A stretch of DNA of 64,000 nucleotides, taken from assembly GCF_000374025.1 (NCBI RefSeq), contig NZ_KB893184.1, positions 186,001 through 250,000 of the forward strand. Direction: 5' to 3'. Below are positions 53,113-62,456 of this stretch, piece by piece. Within the stretch, counting starts at the first letter, position 1; every line of letters starts with the position of its first letter. The DNA comes from Spirosoma panaciterrae DSM 21099. Lineage in GTDB: Bacteria > Bacteroidota > Bacteroidia > Cytophagales > Spirosomataceae. The position numbers and the translations under genes were made by a program. The notes under the pieces are model-generated. The model saw nothing but the letters and a program-made list of their open reading frames with translations, was not told the origin of the DNA and searched no databases.

Positions 53113-53547
53113 ATGCCCCAAAATCCTTTCTCTCCCGACGAGCAGCAACGTATTGTTGAGGCAATCCGACAGGCCGAAAAAGCCACATCGGGCGAAATAC
53201 GCGTGCATGTGGAAGCCCATTGTTCAAAAGCAGACCCAGTACAACGGGCCATTGATGTATTCGCTCAGCTAGGTATGCATGAGACCAAAGACCAGAATGG
53301 CGTTCTGTTTTACCTGGCCCATGCCGATCGGAAGTTCGCCATTATTGGGGATAAAGGCATCGATGCTAAAGTCCCGGTTGATTTCTGGGAAAGTACAAAG
53401 GATCTACTGCGCAGTCATTTCAAACAGGGCGCTTATGCCAAAGGGCTCAGCCTGGGCATTGAGCGGGCTGGCCAGCAGTTGAAACATTATTTTCCCTATA
53501 CCAGCGACGATATCAACGAACTCTCCGACGATATTTCGTTTGACTAA
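53113..53547 (+). CDS. TPM-domain protein (short, soluble form)
   Basis: The 144 residues are a TPM (Psb32/TLP18.3-type) domain without signal peptide or membrane anchor: QQRIVEAIRQAEKATSGEIR, VHVEAHCSKADPVQRAIDVF, GVLFYLAHADRKFAIIGDKG, GLSLGIERAGQQLKHYFPY. TPM proteins have phosphatase-like or structural roles in membrane-protein upkeep; no exact activity is known here. It is followed 8 bases later by a second TPM protein with a membrane anchor and preceded by lemA, the usual Bacteroidota trio. Confidence 0.88.
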   Translation: MPQNPFSPDEQQRIVEAIRQAEKATSGEIRVHVEAHCSKADPVQRAIDVFAQLGMHETKDQNGVLFYLAHADRKFAIIGDKGIDAKVPVDFWESTKDLLRSHFKQGAYAKGLSLGIERAGQQLKHYFPYTSDDINELSDDISFD

Positions 53548-53555
53548 ATACTGCC

Positions 53556-54389
53556 GTGAATGTACACTTCATTATAAATTACCTTTTCCGGGTGCGTCGC
53601 TTTGGCGTCGCCATCTGTCTGTTGATTTTTTCGGTCAGTGTCTGGGCGCAGGATACAGCAACGGATGCCGTCATTCCCGACAAGCCTAACCCGCCCCGTC
53701 TGGTCAATGATTTTGTCGGTATTTTGAGTAGTAGTGAGCGGACCCAGCTAGAGCAGAAGCTTCGCGCTTATAACGACTCAACATCTACACAGATTACGAT
53801 AGTCATTGTCAAAACTACGGAGCCATACCCAATTGGTGATTTCGCTTTTCAGGTTGGTCGTAAATGGGGGGTGGGCCAGCAGGGCAAAAACAACGGGCTG
53901 GTTCTGGCGTGGGCAACTCAAACCCGTAAAATCTACATTGCTACAGGGTATGGTGTAGAAGGCGCTGTCCCAGATGCAATTGCTAAACGCATCATCAGCA
54001 ATACCATCGTTCCGGCGTTCAAACAGGAGCAGTGGTATCAGGGGCTGGATGCGGCAACGACCGAGATTATCCAGCGACTTCAGGGAGAATATAAAGGTGA
54101 CCCCAAATCCAATTCTGACGATGAGGGGGCTGGTACCTTTTTTATTGTGCTGATCGTTTTTCTGATTATTATCTTCATCATTGCCCGTAAGAATCGCGGA
54201 GGAGGAGGCAACAACCGAAACCGGGGCGGTGGCTGGGGCGGCCCTGTTTTCCTGCCGACTCCAGGCTGGGGATCGGGTTGGGGTAGCTCAGGAGGTGGCG
54301 GCTGGAGCGGTGGCGGAAGTAGTGGTGGTGGCTTCGGCGGCTTTGGTGGCGGCAGCTTTGGTGGCGGTGGAGCTGGCGGAGATTATTAA
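53556..54389 (+). CDS. TPM-domain membrane protein with Gly-rich tail (YgcG-like)
   Basis: The start is GTG at 53556. The 277 residues have a signal peptide or anchor (about 1-32), a periplasmic TPM domain (about 45-185: RLVNDFVGILSSSERTQLEQ, STQITIVIVKTTEPYPIGDF, KIYIATGYGVEGAVPDAIAK), a membrane segment (FFIVLIVFLIIIFIIA), and a tail of about 65 residues that is mostly Gly with Ser, Trp and Phe. This architecture is typical of YgcG-like proteins. It forms an operon with the shorter TPM protein and lemA. Confidence 0.9.
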   Translation: MNVHFIINYLFRVRRFGVAICLLIFSVSVWAQDTATDAVIPDKPNPPRLVNDFVGILSSSERTQLEQKLRAYNDSTSTQITIVIVKTTEPYPIGDFAFQVGRKWGVGQQGKNNGLVLAWATQTRKIYIATGYGVEGAVPDAIAKRIISNTIVPAFKQEQWYQGLDAATTEIIQRLQGEYKGDPKSNSDDEGAGTFFIVLIVFLIIIFIIARKNRGGGGNNRNRGGGWGGPVFLPTPGWGSGWGSSGGGGWSGGGSSGGGFGGFGGGSFGGGGAGGDY

Positions 54390-54448
54390 GATAATTGATT
54401 CGAGGAGCGATGAGCGCAGAAATTGCCTTCATTGCCCCTCGAATCCTT

Positions 54449-55021
54449 CTAAAGCACCTGTTTCTCAATCAGCAGAATAAACAGGTGAATCACTTTGATA
54501 TGGATTTCCTGAATGCGGTCGGCATACCCGAAGTGGGGCACCCGAATTTCGACATCGGCCTTACCGGCCAGTTTACCACCATCTTTTCCCGTTAACAAAA
54601 TCACCTTCATCCCTTTCTCACGGGCGGCTTCTACGGCTTTAAGAATATTGCCCGAATTACCACTGGTACTTAAGCCAAGTAAGACATCGCCTTCGTTGCC
54701 CAATCCTTCGATAAATCGCGAGAACACGAACTCGTAGCCGTAATCGTTGCTAACGCACGACAGGTGGCTAACATCCGAAATGGCAATAGCTGCCAGCGAA
54801 CGGCGATTGTCCCGGTAGCGGCCCGAAAGTTCTTCGGCGAAGTGCATAGCGTCGCAATGTGAGCCGCCATTTCCACAGGAAATGATCTTGTGGCCCGATT
54901 TTAACGCGTCGGCCATCAGGATAGCCGCCTGTTCAATAGCTTCCAGATGGGCGGGGTTGGCCAGGAACGTATCCAGAACCGATTGGGCTTCGGTTAATTC
55001 CTGACGAATAAGATCAATCAT
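54449..55021 (-). CDS. gmhA: Phosphoheptose isomerase
   Basis: A SIS-domain enzyme that isomerises sedoheptulose 7-phosphate to D-glycero-D-manno-heptose 7-phosphate, the first step to LPS heptose. The 190 residues match GmhA length (E. coli 192) and motifs: [20 protein letters not shown] (active Glu in the last part), [19 protein letters not shown], and [12 protein letters not shown] with the catalytic His. It is the downstream neighbour of an outer membrane barrel gene on the same strand, with a repeat element between. Confidence 0.93.
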   Translation of the reverse strand: MIDLIRQELTEAQSVLDTFLANPAHLEAIEQAAILMADALKSGHKIISCGNGGSHCDAMHFAEELSGRYRDNRRSLAAIAISDVSHLSCVSNDYGYEFVFSRFIEGLGNEGDVLLGLSTSGNSGNILKAVEAAREKGMKVILLTGKDGGKLAGKADVEIRVPHFGYADRIQEIHIKVIHLFILLIEKQVL

Positions 55022-55093
55022 TGATGCTGTAATAAAGTTTATCGGCTGTAAAGTTGTGAAGTTGGTGACTAAGACCCAACTCTGTTGGTAAAT

Positions 55094-55184
55094 TAGTACA
55101 TTGTTATAAAAGTTTTGCTGTATTTTCTGTCATTCCGACGAAGGAGGAATGACAGAAAAACACTTAGAGACTTAAATACAGTAA
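55094..55184. repeat. MITE-like dispersed palindromic repeat, copy 2
   Basis: 91 bp, opposite orientation to copy 1 at 4433-4538. Core TTTTCTGTCATTCC ... GGAATGACAGAAAA; ends TAGTACATTGTTATAAAAG and CTTAAATACAGTAA. It lies 12 bases after the stop of the outer membrane protein gene and upstream of gmhA. No open frame inside. Confidence 0.75.
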
Positions 55185-55195
55185 ATGATTTGCTC

Positions 55196-56995
55196 TTAAA
55201 ATACCCAGTTACGGTAGGGGAGGTTCCAGCGCAGGGCAAAACTGCCTACCTGTTCGCCATAGCTATTGGTTCGAAGCTGACTATCCTGATAGCGGTACAG
55301 AAACCGACCTTCCAGAAATATGTTGTGCCGGATCATATATGAAGCGCGTACGTCGGCATAGGTAATGATGGTTTTGCGACCCTGACCAATATAATTACCT
55401 TCTCTGCGAACTAAGGTTTGATAATCTTTCAGAATATTGCCACCATAGTTAATGTCGGTTGCTGGATCGGCTCCGTACATCATAACCCCCCCGATGCCGT
55501 TGAACGACCATTTTTTCTGTTGATAGCGAACAATACCTAAACCTTCTACAAAATTAGCGCCCAGTGGATGCGCCAGGGGTTGACTATAATGCGCGTAATT
55601 GGTTTGCCCCGCGCTAACATCCAGCCCGGATTCGTGCGAGTACGTATACGGCCGCGCCAGATTCATCTCGACCTGTAGATCAAGATTCGGCACATCAAAG
55701 GCGTCGATGTATTTACCACCTACCTGAATAGCAAACTTGTTGGTCCAGTCACCCTGCCCCGCCAGAAGTGGTTTTAAGCGAAACTCATCCAGCAAAATCT
55801 GCGAATACACCAGAAAATGCGACAGGAAATTCGCTTTCAGATCGATGCCAATAAATGCATTGTCTTTACTGCCCAGGCTAGACTCTACATAGCGATACAG
55901 AATAACCGGATTTAAATAGCTCAGATCCAGTCGATCGCGGCTAAAGACCTCGGCTTCAAATACCCCTACATTCAGGAAATCCGTCACGTTGATGCTCAAA
56001 TGGTGGATAGCCGCAAATTTTGGAGGGATTAACTTTTCTTCTTTAGGAACCAGAGCCTGGGTGTTTTGTAGCGAGGTAAAAAGATTAGTATACTGAATAC
56101 GCTTACCGAGCCGGGTGGATAGCTTCAGAAACAGATAGGCGGGACTGTTGTCGGACAGAAACAGCGACCGAAAGCCATTTCCGAAGAAATTTCTGTCGTG
56201 CCCAAATTGAACGTTGATCACTTTGAGCGTATTGAACGTAATGTATCCGCGTGCTGAGAGAAAATCGACCCCCCGAGTACCAAATTCTTTTATAAAGCTC
56301 TCGCCAGGTGCCGTTCGCTGAAGTACACCTGTTCTAGCATACTCAAGGCCCTGCCCGTAGGTATCGCCATACTGTTGGATATACGTTGGAAAAATAGCCT
56401 GATTATCCGAAAAATAGGTATAGAAGCCAAGTTTGCGGCCAATGGTGCCGCGTACTTCCACGCCACGCGTGTTGATAAACAGGGGTTGCTGATCGGTTGG
56501 GGAAACGCCATCGTTGTATGAAGTGCGGTCAAGACCGGGGCCGATATAGAAAACCGGATTAACGTGCAGATCAACGTCGGGCGTTTGCAGGTTGTAAAAG
56601 TCCGCCTTCTTTTTATAGAAATGCTTCAACAGCGGTCGGGGGCTATCGCCAACCGTTCTGGGCGATCTCAAATGACGGGTAAACGGATCTTTTCCCAGAG
56701 TATCATAAGGCGTTGCCCATTCCCAACTATCGTTGCGGAGGTATTCGATCGTAAAGTAGTCAGTGTCCGATAAGCTACGTTTGGGATGCGCGGCTACACT
56801 GTCGGCCAACTGGATAATGCTTTGACGATTGTAAGGCTTGACAGTGCTATGAAATCCATCCGCCCACTGATTCTGGCGAATTTCAAGTCGATCAATAAGG
56901 TGGTAGTAATCAGCGTTGAGCGGTACAAATGGACTTTGTGCCCGTACACATAACGAAAAGAAAAGGAAACAGATAACGTAACCGTTGTGGCGCAT
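55196..56995 (-). CDS. Outer membrane beta-barrel protein (Wzi/RemB-like)
   Basis: The ATG at 56993-56995 (MRHNGYVICFLFFSLC) gives a clean signal peptide cut after VRAQ; five residues upstream is another ATG. The 599 residues alternate polar and hydrophobic positions and end in an aromatic (RNWVF), as outer membrane barrels do. Stretches such as FGHDRNFFGNGFRSLFLSDN and SPAYLFLKLSTRLGK recall the capsule-assembly Wzi and gliding-motility RemB group of Bacteroidota. The similarity is from memory and the exact role is open. The neighbour gmhA supports a cell-surface theme. Confidence 0.6.
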   Translation of the reverse strand: MRHNGYVICFLFFSLCVRAQSPFVPLNADYYHLIDRLEIRQNQWADGFHSTVKPYNRQSIIQLADSVAAHPKRSLSDTDYFTIEYLRNDSWEWATPYDTLGKDPFTRHLRSPRTVGDSPRPLLKHFYKKKADFYNLQTPDVDLHVNPVFYIGPGLDRTSYNDGVSPTDQQPLFINTRGVEVRGTIGRKLGFYTYFSDNQAIFPTYIQQYGDTYGQGLEYARTGVLQRTAPGESFIKEFGTRGVDFLSARGYITFNTLKVINVQFGHDRNFFGNGFRSLFLSDNSPAYLFLKLSTRLGKRIQYTNLFTSLQNTQALVPKEEKLIPPKFAAIHHLSINVTDFLNVGVFEAEVFSRDRLDLSYLNPVILYRYVESSLGSKDNAFIGIDLKANFLSHFLVYSQILLDEFRLKPLLAGQGDWTNKFAIQVGGKYIDAFDVPNLDLQVEMNLARPYTYSHESGLDVSAGQTNYAHYSQPLAHPLGANFVEGLGIVRYQQKKWSFNGIGGVMMYGADPATDINYGGNILKDYQTLVRREGNYIGQGRKTIITYADVRASYMIRHNIFLEGRFLYRYQDSQLRTNSYGEQVGSFALRWNLPYRNWVF

Positions 56996-57128
56996 GTACT
57001 GTACTAACATTGGCCCTGTCGGGCTTCTTGAGAACTAAGTTGAACCGTATGAGCCGCTTAAATTAGGCAATTGGTTTGGATATACGCCAACCTTGGGGCT
57101 AATTTACAGGCAAAGAAGCCTACAAACC

Positions 57129-57776
57129 ATGTTTGTTTTTGCCCAGCAACCTTCCTTAGCGAACCAATTTATCGCCGAACTTCGAGATGTGTCTATTCAG
57201 CAGGATCGGCTGCGATTCCGTCGTAATCTTGAACGACTTGGTGAATTGATGGCGTATGAGATTTCCAAAAAATTGCCCTATCAATCGGTCAACGTTCAAA
57301 CACCCCTCGGTGTATCGAACACGCAAGTGCTTCGCCAACAGCCAGTTCTGGCGACCATATTACGGGCTGGCCTGCCTTTTCACCAGGGGTTTGCCAATTA
57401 TTTCGACCGGGCCGAGAACGCATTTGCCGGTGCTTACCGAGGGTATTCATCGTCTGGCGATGATGAATTTGAAATCGCTATGGATTACATCGTTAGTCCT
57501 GATCTAAGTGGGAAACCCCTGATCCTTTGCGACCCTATGCTGGCTACAGGCCGTTCGCTCGAAAAAGTCTACCATGCTTTACTGCGCTACGGCATTCCTT
57601 CCCAAACCCATATTGCGGCCGTTATTGCCAGCCCCGAAGGGATTCGGCATGTACAGCAGCAACTTCCGCAGTGTCATCTATGGCTTGGCGCTATCGACGA
57701 CCACCTGAACGAACATTTTTACATTGTGCCCGGTATCGGCGATTCCGGCGATCTGGCCTTCGGAGAGAAAGTGTAA
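57129..57776 (+). CDS. upp: Uracil phosphoribosyltransferase
   Basis: Salvages uracil to UMP with PRPP. The ATG at 57129 gives 215 residues; an earlier TTG frame is not needed. Motifs: ILRAGLPFHQGF, the PRPP loop LILCDPMLATGRSLEKVYHA and the uracil-binding C-terminus YIVPGIGDSGDLAFGEK. The gene is alone on the plus strand and is followed by a palindrome shared with the convergent lolA gene. Confidence 0.94.
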   Translation: MFVFAQQPSLANQFIAELRDVSIQQDRLRFRRNLERLGELMAYEISKKLPYQSVNVQTPLGVSNTQVLRQQPVLATILRAGLPFHQGFANYFDRAENAFAGAYRGYSSSGDDEFEIAMDYIVSPDLSGKPLILCDPMLATGRSLEKVYHALLRYGIPSQTHIAAVIASPEGIRHVQQQLPQCHLWLGAIDDHLNEHFYIVPGIGDSGDLAFGEKV

Positions 57777-57777
57777 G

Positions 57778-57830
57778 GTGATGTATGATGTACTAGTGAT
57801 CTACATCCTATATCATACATCATACATCAC
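57778..57830. terminator. Bidirectional terminator palindrome between upp and lolA
   Basis: GTGATGTATGATGTA (57778-57792) is the exact complement of TACATCATACATCAC (57816-57830), with 23 bases between; the right arm also has an internal direct repeat (CATACAT). It fills the whole gap between the two convergent stops. Confidence 0.75.
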
Positions 57831-57839
57831 ATATACTGC

Positions 57840-58481
57840 TTAACGAAGGTCGACTACTTCGACGCCGGGGTATTTGCCTTTATCAAAAACGAAATACGAA
57901 TCAGGCACATTTACATTCGGTGTAAACTTGGTAATCGTATACGTAGTTCGCTTGCCATCTTTATTGATAATGAGCCAGTTTCGGACCGATTTGTCAGCCT
58001 TGTCGACCGAAATTTGTAAGGTGGCGATGGGGCTTTTGGGGCGGTTAGGGGTAAGTTCAATGACTTCAAGCGTTCGGCCTCCTTCTTTCTGCTCTTTCAA
58101 AAACCGATAATCAAACCCTCGCTTATAAATTGTGTAGATCTGGGTTGGGTTCAGTTCTCCACCACCACTGGCATCATAATCCTGCACGTTAACCTCGTTC
58201 GTTTCCTTGATGTAGGTCGACATTGTTTTGCCATCTGTGAATACTTCCTGCCCGCCCAGAATGAGGTGAAATTTTTCGTTTTTTACCGTCAGGTCACCTT
58301 TATACGACTCTTTCGCGCCACCTCCGGCACTGGTGTAGGTAAAAGCGGCCTGGTACGATTTCAGGGATTTATATCGTTTGCTCATGGCATCCAGAATGCC
58401 CTGAGCCCGTTTATCTTTCTGAGCGAAGGCCAACGATACGGTAAGGAAAGCCACGCTTAGCAAACATGCTATTTTCTTCAT
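57840..58481 (-). CDS. lolA: LolA-like outer membrane lipoprotein carrier protein
   Basis: A periplasmic chaperone that carries lipoproteins from the inner to the outer membrane. The 213 residues start with a signal peptide (ending about LAFAQ). The half-barrel LolA fold is suggested by ILDAMSKRYKSLKSYQAAFT, KGDLTVKNEKFHLILGGQEV, DGKTMSTYIKETNEVNVQDY and TPNVNVPDSYFVFD. It is followed by ftsK on the same strand upstream (108 bases). Confidence 0.85.
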   Translation of the reverse strand: MKKIACLLSVAFLTVSLAFAQKDKRAQGILDAMSKRYKSLKSYQAAFTYTSAGGGAKESYKGDLTVKNEKFHLILGGQEVFTDGKTMSTYIKETNEVNVQDYDASGGGELNPTQIYTIYKRGFDYRFLKEQKEGGRTLEVIELTPNRPKSPIATLQISVDKADKSVRNWLIINKDGKRTTYTITKFTPNVNVPDSYFVFDKGKYPGVEVVDLR

Positions 58482-58589
58482 TTTTTATAGTTGTTACGCA
58501 GTCATACAGGTTTTAACCCGCTTATAAGTCTTAGACGGGAAAGTGAATGGAAAAGTTTAATTGTTGCTCGAAACAGTGAGGGAATCAGG

Positions 58590-61175
58590 TTAGTCGCCTT
58601 TCAGCCGTTTGAGCAAGTCTTCCAGCATCTGTAAGTCCTGCACGAGTACATCGCGGGCTTTGCTGCCTTCAAAGGCACCTACAATCTTGGCCGCTTCCAA
58701 CTGGTCGATCAGCCGACCTGCCCGGTTATAGCCAAGTTTAAGTTTGCGCTGAATCAGGGAGGTACTTCCCTGCTGGTGAATGACGATCAGACGGGCGGCT
58801 TCATCGAACATAGGGTCACGATTGCCCAGGTCAACATCTTTATCGTCGTTCTGGCCACCATCGTCACCAACAAATTCAGGAAGGGCATAGGCATCATCAT
58901 ACCCGCGCTGGTTGCCCACGAACTCGCAGAGTTCTTCAATTTCATTCGTGTCAACAAATGGGCATTGCAGCCGGATAATCTCGGAATTTGACGACAGCAG
59001 CATATCACCCATACCAACAAGCTGCTCGGCACCACCCGTATCCAGAATTGTCCGCGAGTCAATTTTCGACGTTACCTTAAATGATAACCGAGCCGGGAAG
59101 TTGGCTTTGATCAACCCTGTAATCACGTTTACGGATGGTCGTTGGGTCGCTACGACCAGGTGGATGCCAATGGCACGCGCCAACTGAGCCAGTCGGGCAA
59201 TGGGTTGTTCCACTTCTTTACCCGCCGTCATCATCAGATCGGCCAATTCGTCGATAATCAGAACGATGTACGGCAGGAAGCGGTGGCCTTTTTCGGGGTT
59301 AAGCCGCCGTTTTACAAACTTGGCGTTATACTCTTTCAGGTTCCGGCAACCCGCATCTTTCAGCAGGTTATAACGGGCATCCATCTCGATACACAACGAG
59401 TTGAGGGTATTGACCACTTTCTTGGTATCGGTAATAATAGGCTCGTCGGAATCGGGCAGTTTCGCCAGGAAATGCCGTTCCAGTTTGTTGAACAGCGTCA
59501 GCTCCACTTTTTTCGGGTCGACAAGAACCAGCTTCAATTGGGAAGGATGCTTCTTGTAAATGAGCGACGTAAGCAGCACGTTAAGCCCGACCGATTTCCC
59601 TTGCCCCGTTGCCCCTGCCATCAGTAAGTGGGGCATTTTAGCCAGATCGGCCACGTAAATCTCGTTCGATATGGTTTTGCCCAGCACAACCGGCAGGTCG
59701 AACTTCGAATTCGAAAAAGCCTCGCTGGTAATCATCGACCGCATCGAAACCATTTCACGGTTTTTGTTCGGTACTTCGATACCGATGGTTCCCATACCCG
59801 GCATAGGAGCAATGATACGGATACCCAGCGCCGACAGGCTTAGCGCAATATCGTCTTCAAGGCTTTTTATTTTGGAAATACGAACACCTTTAGCCGGAAC
59901 AATTTCATACAGGGTAACGGTTGGGCCGATGGATGCCTGGATGGAGTCGATTTCAATACCGAAATTACGGAGCGTCGTTTCGATTTTCTCTTTGTTGGCC
60001 GTCAGTTCATCATCCGAAACCTGGGCTTTCCGATTATTCTGGTAATCCGTCAGCAGGTCGTTGGTGGGGTACTGATACTGGGGCAGATCGAGTGTAGGAT
60101 CGTATAACCCATGTATGGAAACCAGATCATCATCTTCGAATGGATCCGATTCTGGCACCGACGCTGGGCTGGTACTGGCTTCATCGGTGTCCATTGGCTC
60201 CTCGGTTACGGCATCCCGATTTTTGATCGTAAGCGTAACACCCGTTGTTTTCGCAATCACATCGGCTGGTGGGGCCTCTTCTTCAGGTACCTTCTCCGTA
60301 TAGGTTTCGGTCTGGTCGGGTTTTATGAACGTATTCGCAGGAGAAGGGGCTGGAGTGGGTTTCACGTCTTCCTCAAAATCTTCGCCATTAAAGGCTTCAT
60401 CGTCTTCGGGCTCAAATTCACTTTCTTCGTACGTCTGCAAGGGATTGTCGACACGGTTGCGCGGCTTTGTGCGTACCGGACGAGAGAACTCGGGGAGTTT
60501 AATGTGCCGTATATCGAAGAAATACACCACAAAAAAGAAGAGCAGGAAACCGATAAACGCCAGATTGCCCCAGCCAAACAAGCCGTACAGCAGGACGTTC
60601 AGTTCATAACCTATCCCTCCGCACCAAACGCTGGATGTAGTGGCGGAATCAGTTACTAAAACAATATACCCCAGCATTAGGCTACTCCATACGGTTACAA
60701 ATAACAAGGCTGTAGTAGTCCGGCTCAGAGGAAGGAGTTCGGTTCCAAAGGTTAGTTTATAACCAGCCAGAAATACGATGATCGGTATGGCTAGTGCCCC
60801 CACACCAAACCAGCGGAACACAAACGCATGGGCAATGTAAGCGCCCACCAGCCCGACCCAGTTTCGTGTTTCGCTGGCTGTTTCTGACAATGGTTCTGAA
60901 AAAGCAGCGCCAACAACACTCTGGTCGGCAGGGCCATTGAATAAGTAGGAAATAAAAGCAACCAGTAAGCCAACAGCCGTCACCATGAGCAAAACACCCA
61001 GGGTAAGTACGGATCGCTGATCGGTAAACCAGCGGTCCAGCGCGGCTCCCCAATTGAAAGTAGACCGTGGAGAGCGGCTATTGGATTTGTTGTTTGGTAA
61101 TCGGGGACGTGGCTCGTTCCGTTCGTCTGAACGTCGGAGCGTATTCTGGCGTGGAGACGTAGTTGGTTGTGCCAT
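58590..61175 (-). CDS. ftsK: DNA translocase FtsK/SpoIIIE
   Basis: A septal DNA pump that clears chromosome termini at division. The 861 residues have four N-terminal membrane segments (about 55-230: VLTLGVLLMVTAVGLLVAF, LAIPIIVFLAGYKL, LLFVTVWSSLMLGYIVLV, LAFIGFLLFFFVVYF), an acidic Pro-rich linker (about 240-380), and the motor. The motor has Walker A GATGQGKSVGLN, Walker B YIVLIIDELADLM, and LVVATQRPSVNVITGLIKAN. A C-terminal winged-helix gamma domain (KLKLGYNRAGRLIDQLEAA) reads KOPS-type sites. Length is normal. Confidence 0.96.
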   Translation of the reverse strand: MAQPTTSPRQNTLRRSDERNEPRPRLPNNKSNSRSPRSTFNWGAALDRWFTDQRSVLTLGVLLMVTAVGLLVAFISYLFNGPADQSVVGAAFSEPLSETASETRNWVGLVGAYIAHAFVFRWFGVGALAIPIIVFLAGYKLTFGTELLPLSRTTTALLFVTVWSSLMLGYIVLVTDSATTSSVWCGGIGYELNVLLYGLFGWGNLAFIGFLLFFFVVYFFDIRHIKLPEFSRPVRTKPRNRVDNPLQTYEESEFEPEDDEAFNGEDFEEDVKPTPAPSPANTFIKPDQTETYTEKVPEEEAPPADVIAKTTGVTLTIKNRDAVTEEPMDTDEASTSPASVPESDPFEDDDLVSIHGLYDPTLDLPQYQYPTNDLLTDYQNNRKAQVSDDELTANKEKIETTLRNFGIEIDSIQASIGPTVTLYEIVPAKGVRISKIKSLEDDIALSLSALGIRIIAPMPGMGTIGIEVPNKNREMVSMRSMITSEAFSNSKFDLPVVLGKTISNEIYVADLAKMPHLLMAGATGQGKSVGLNVLLTSLIYKKHPSQLKLVLVDPKKVELTLFNKLERHFLAKLPDSDEPIITDTKKVVNTLNSLCIEMDARYNLLKDAGCRNLKEYNAKFVKRRLNPEKGHRFLPYIVLIIDELADLMMTAGKEVEQPIARLAQLARAIGIHLVVATQRPSVNVITGLIKANFPARLSFKVTSKIDSRTILDTGGAEQLVGMGDMLLSSNSEIIRLQCPFVDTNEIEELCEFVGNQRGYDDAYALPEFVGDDGGQNDDKDVDLGNRDPMFDEAARLIVIHQQGSTSLIQRKLKLGYNRAGRLIDQLEAAKIVGAFEGSKARDVLVQDLQMLEDLLKRLKGD

Positions 61176-61356
61176 AAACTTGGGGTTAGGCGGTAGCGGT
61201 AGGTAAATTTCCCACTTTTTACCGAAAAACAGTTTAGTACTACAAAATATTACAACATCTTACCAACCGGGTTAAAAAAGTCCAGTTAGCGATTGATTCG
61301 GTCGGTAAGGAGTCGTCTCCTGACGGGTACAGCACAAGATGCGCGAAAGAGCCTGT

Positions 61357-62406
61357 TTACAGATCCTGTAAAAGTTGCTGATTGATCCGTTTGGCCAGGC
61401 CAGGCCCTTCGTAGATAAAGCTTGTGTATACCTGCACCAGGCTAGCCCCGGCTTTGAGTTTTTCCTGCGCGTCTTCGGCGGTTGTGATGCCGCCAACACC
61501 AATAATGGGAAAAGCCCCTCCTGATTTCTGATGTAGATACCGGATTACTTCCGTGGCCCGATTTCGCAGCGGCTGACCACTAACACCACCAGCCCCGATT
61601 TGGTCAACAATAGTCGGTTCAGTGCGTAACCCTGCACGGCTGATGGTTGTATTGGTTGCTATAACCCCGGCGATTTGGGTTTCGCTCACAATAGCGATGA
61701 TGTCGTCCAACTGTCCATTGGTGAGGTCTGGCGCAATTTTCAGTAAAATGGGTTTAGGCGTAGGGCGTTGGTGATTTTCCTGTTGCAAGGCAGCCAATAA
61801 CTTCGTCAGCGGTTCTCGTTCCTGCAGGTCGCGCAGACCGGGCGTGTTGGGCGAACTGACGTTTACGACGAAATAGTCTACTGCATCAAACAATTCCCGG
61901 AAATTAATCAGGTAATCGTCCAGGGCATGCTCATTAGGCGTGTCCTTATTCTTACCGATATTGCCCCCAACGATCACCGGATTTCCGTTGCGATTGCGGG
62001 CAAACTGCCGGAGCCGTTCGGCCGCTGGGGCGACGCCTTTGTTGTTGAAGCCCATTCGGTTGATAAGCCCACCATCGGCCTTCAGGCGAAACAAGCGGGG
62101 ACGGGGATTACCGGGCTGGGGGCGTGGCGTAACGGTTCCAATTTCGACAAACCCAAATCCAAGGTCACTAAGCTCACTAACCAGTTCGGCATTTTTGTCG
62201 AACCCGGCTGCCATGCCAACTGGATTGGGAAACGTCAGGCCAAAAACGGTACGAGCTAAACGTTTGTCTTCGAGCACATAAAACTTTCGGCACAGAAAGG
62301 AGGCTCCGGGAATCGACAGCGCGAATTTAAGTAGCGTAGTGACAGTATGATGGATCGTTTCGGCATCAAAACGAAACAGCAACGGTAGGATAATACGTTT
62401 GTACAT
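61357..62406 (-). CDS. pyrD: Dihydroorotate dehydrogenase (quinone), class 2
   Basis: Membrane-associated FMN enzyme that oxidises dihydroorotate to orotate in pyrimidine synthesis, passing electrons to quinone. The 349 residues have the class 2 N-terminal helix ([20 protein letters not shown]) and FMN-barrel motifs: [43 protein letters not shown], the catalytic Ser in [12 protein letters not shown], and [12 protein letters not shown]. It lies 50 bases from cysM; TATTTTTG on the minus strand at 62411-62418 fits a -7 box but has no good -33 partner. The gap 61176-61356 shows nothing. Confidence 0.95.
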   Translation of the reverse strand: MYKRIILPLLFRFDAETIHHTVTTLLKFALSIPGASFLCRKFYVLEDKRLARTVFGLTFPNPVGMAAGFDKNAELVSELSDLGFGFVEIGTVTPRPQPGNPRPRLFRLKADGGLINRMGFNNKGVAPAAERLRQFARNRNGNPVIVGGNIGKNKDTPNEHALDDYLINFRELFDAVDYFVVNVSSPNTPGLRDLQEREPLTKLLAALQQENHQRPTPKPILLKIAPDLTNGQLDDIIAIVSETQIAGVIATNTTISRAGLRTEPTIVDQIGAGGVSGQPLRNRATEVIRYLHQKSGGAFPIIGVGGITTAEDAQEKLKAGASLVQVYTSFIYEGPGLAKRINQQLLQDL

Positions 62407-62456
62407 GCTGCAAAAATACGTCCATAAACCTAAAAGGCTGCCGAAACCAATTGGGT

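Noticed and set aside
54300..54389. Tandem Gly-codon repeats at the end of the TPM gene as a DNA repeat array
   Set aside because: The bases encode the Gly-rich tail typical of YgcG-like proteins; the units are irregular and not a CRISPR or VNTR array.
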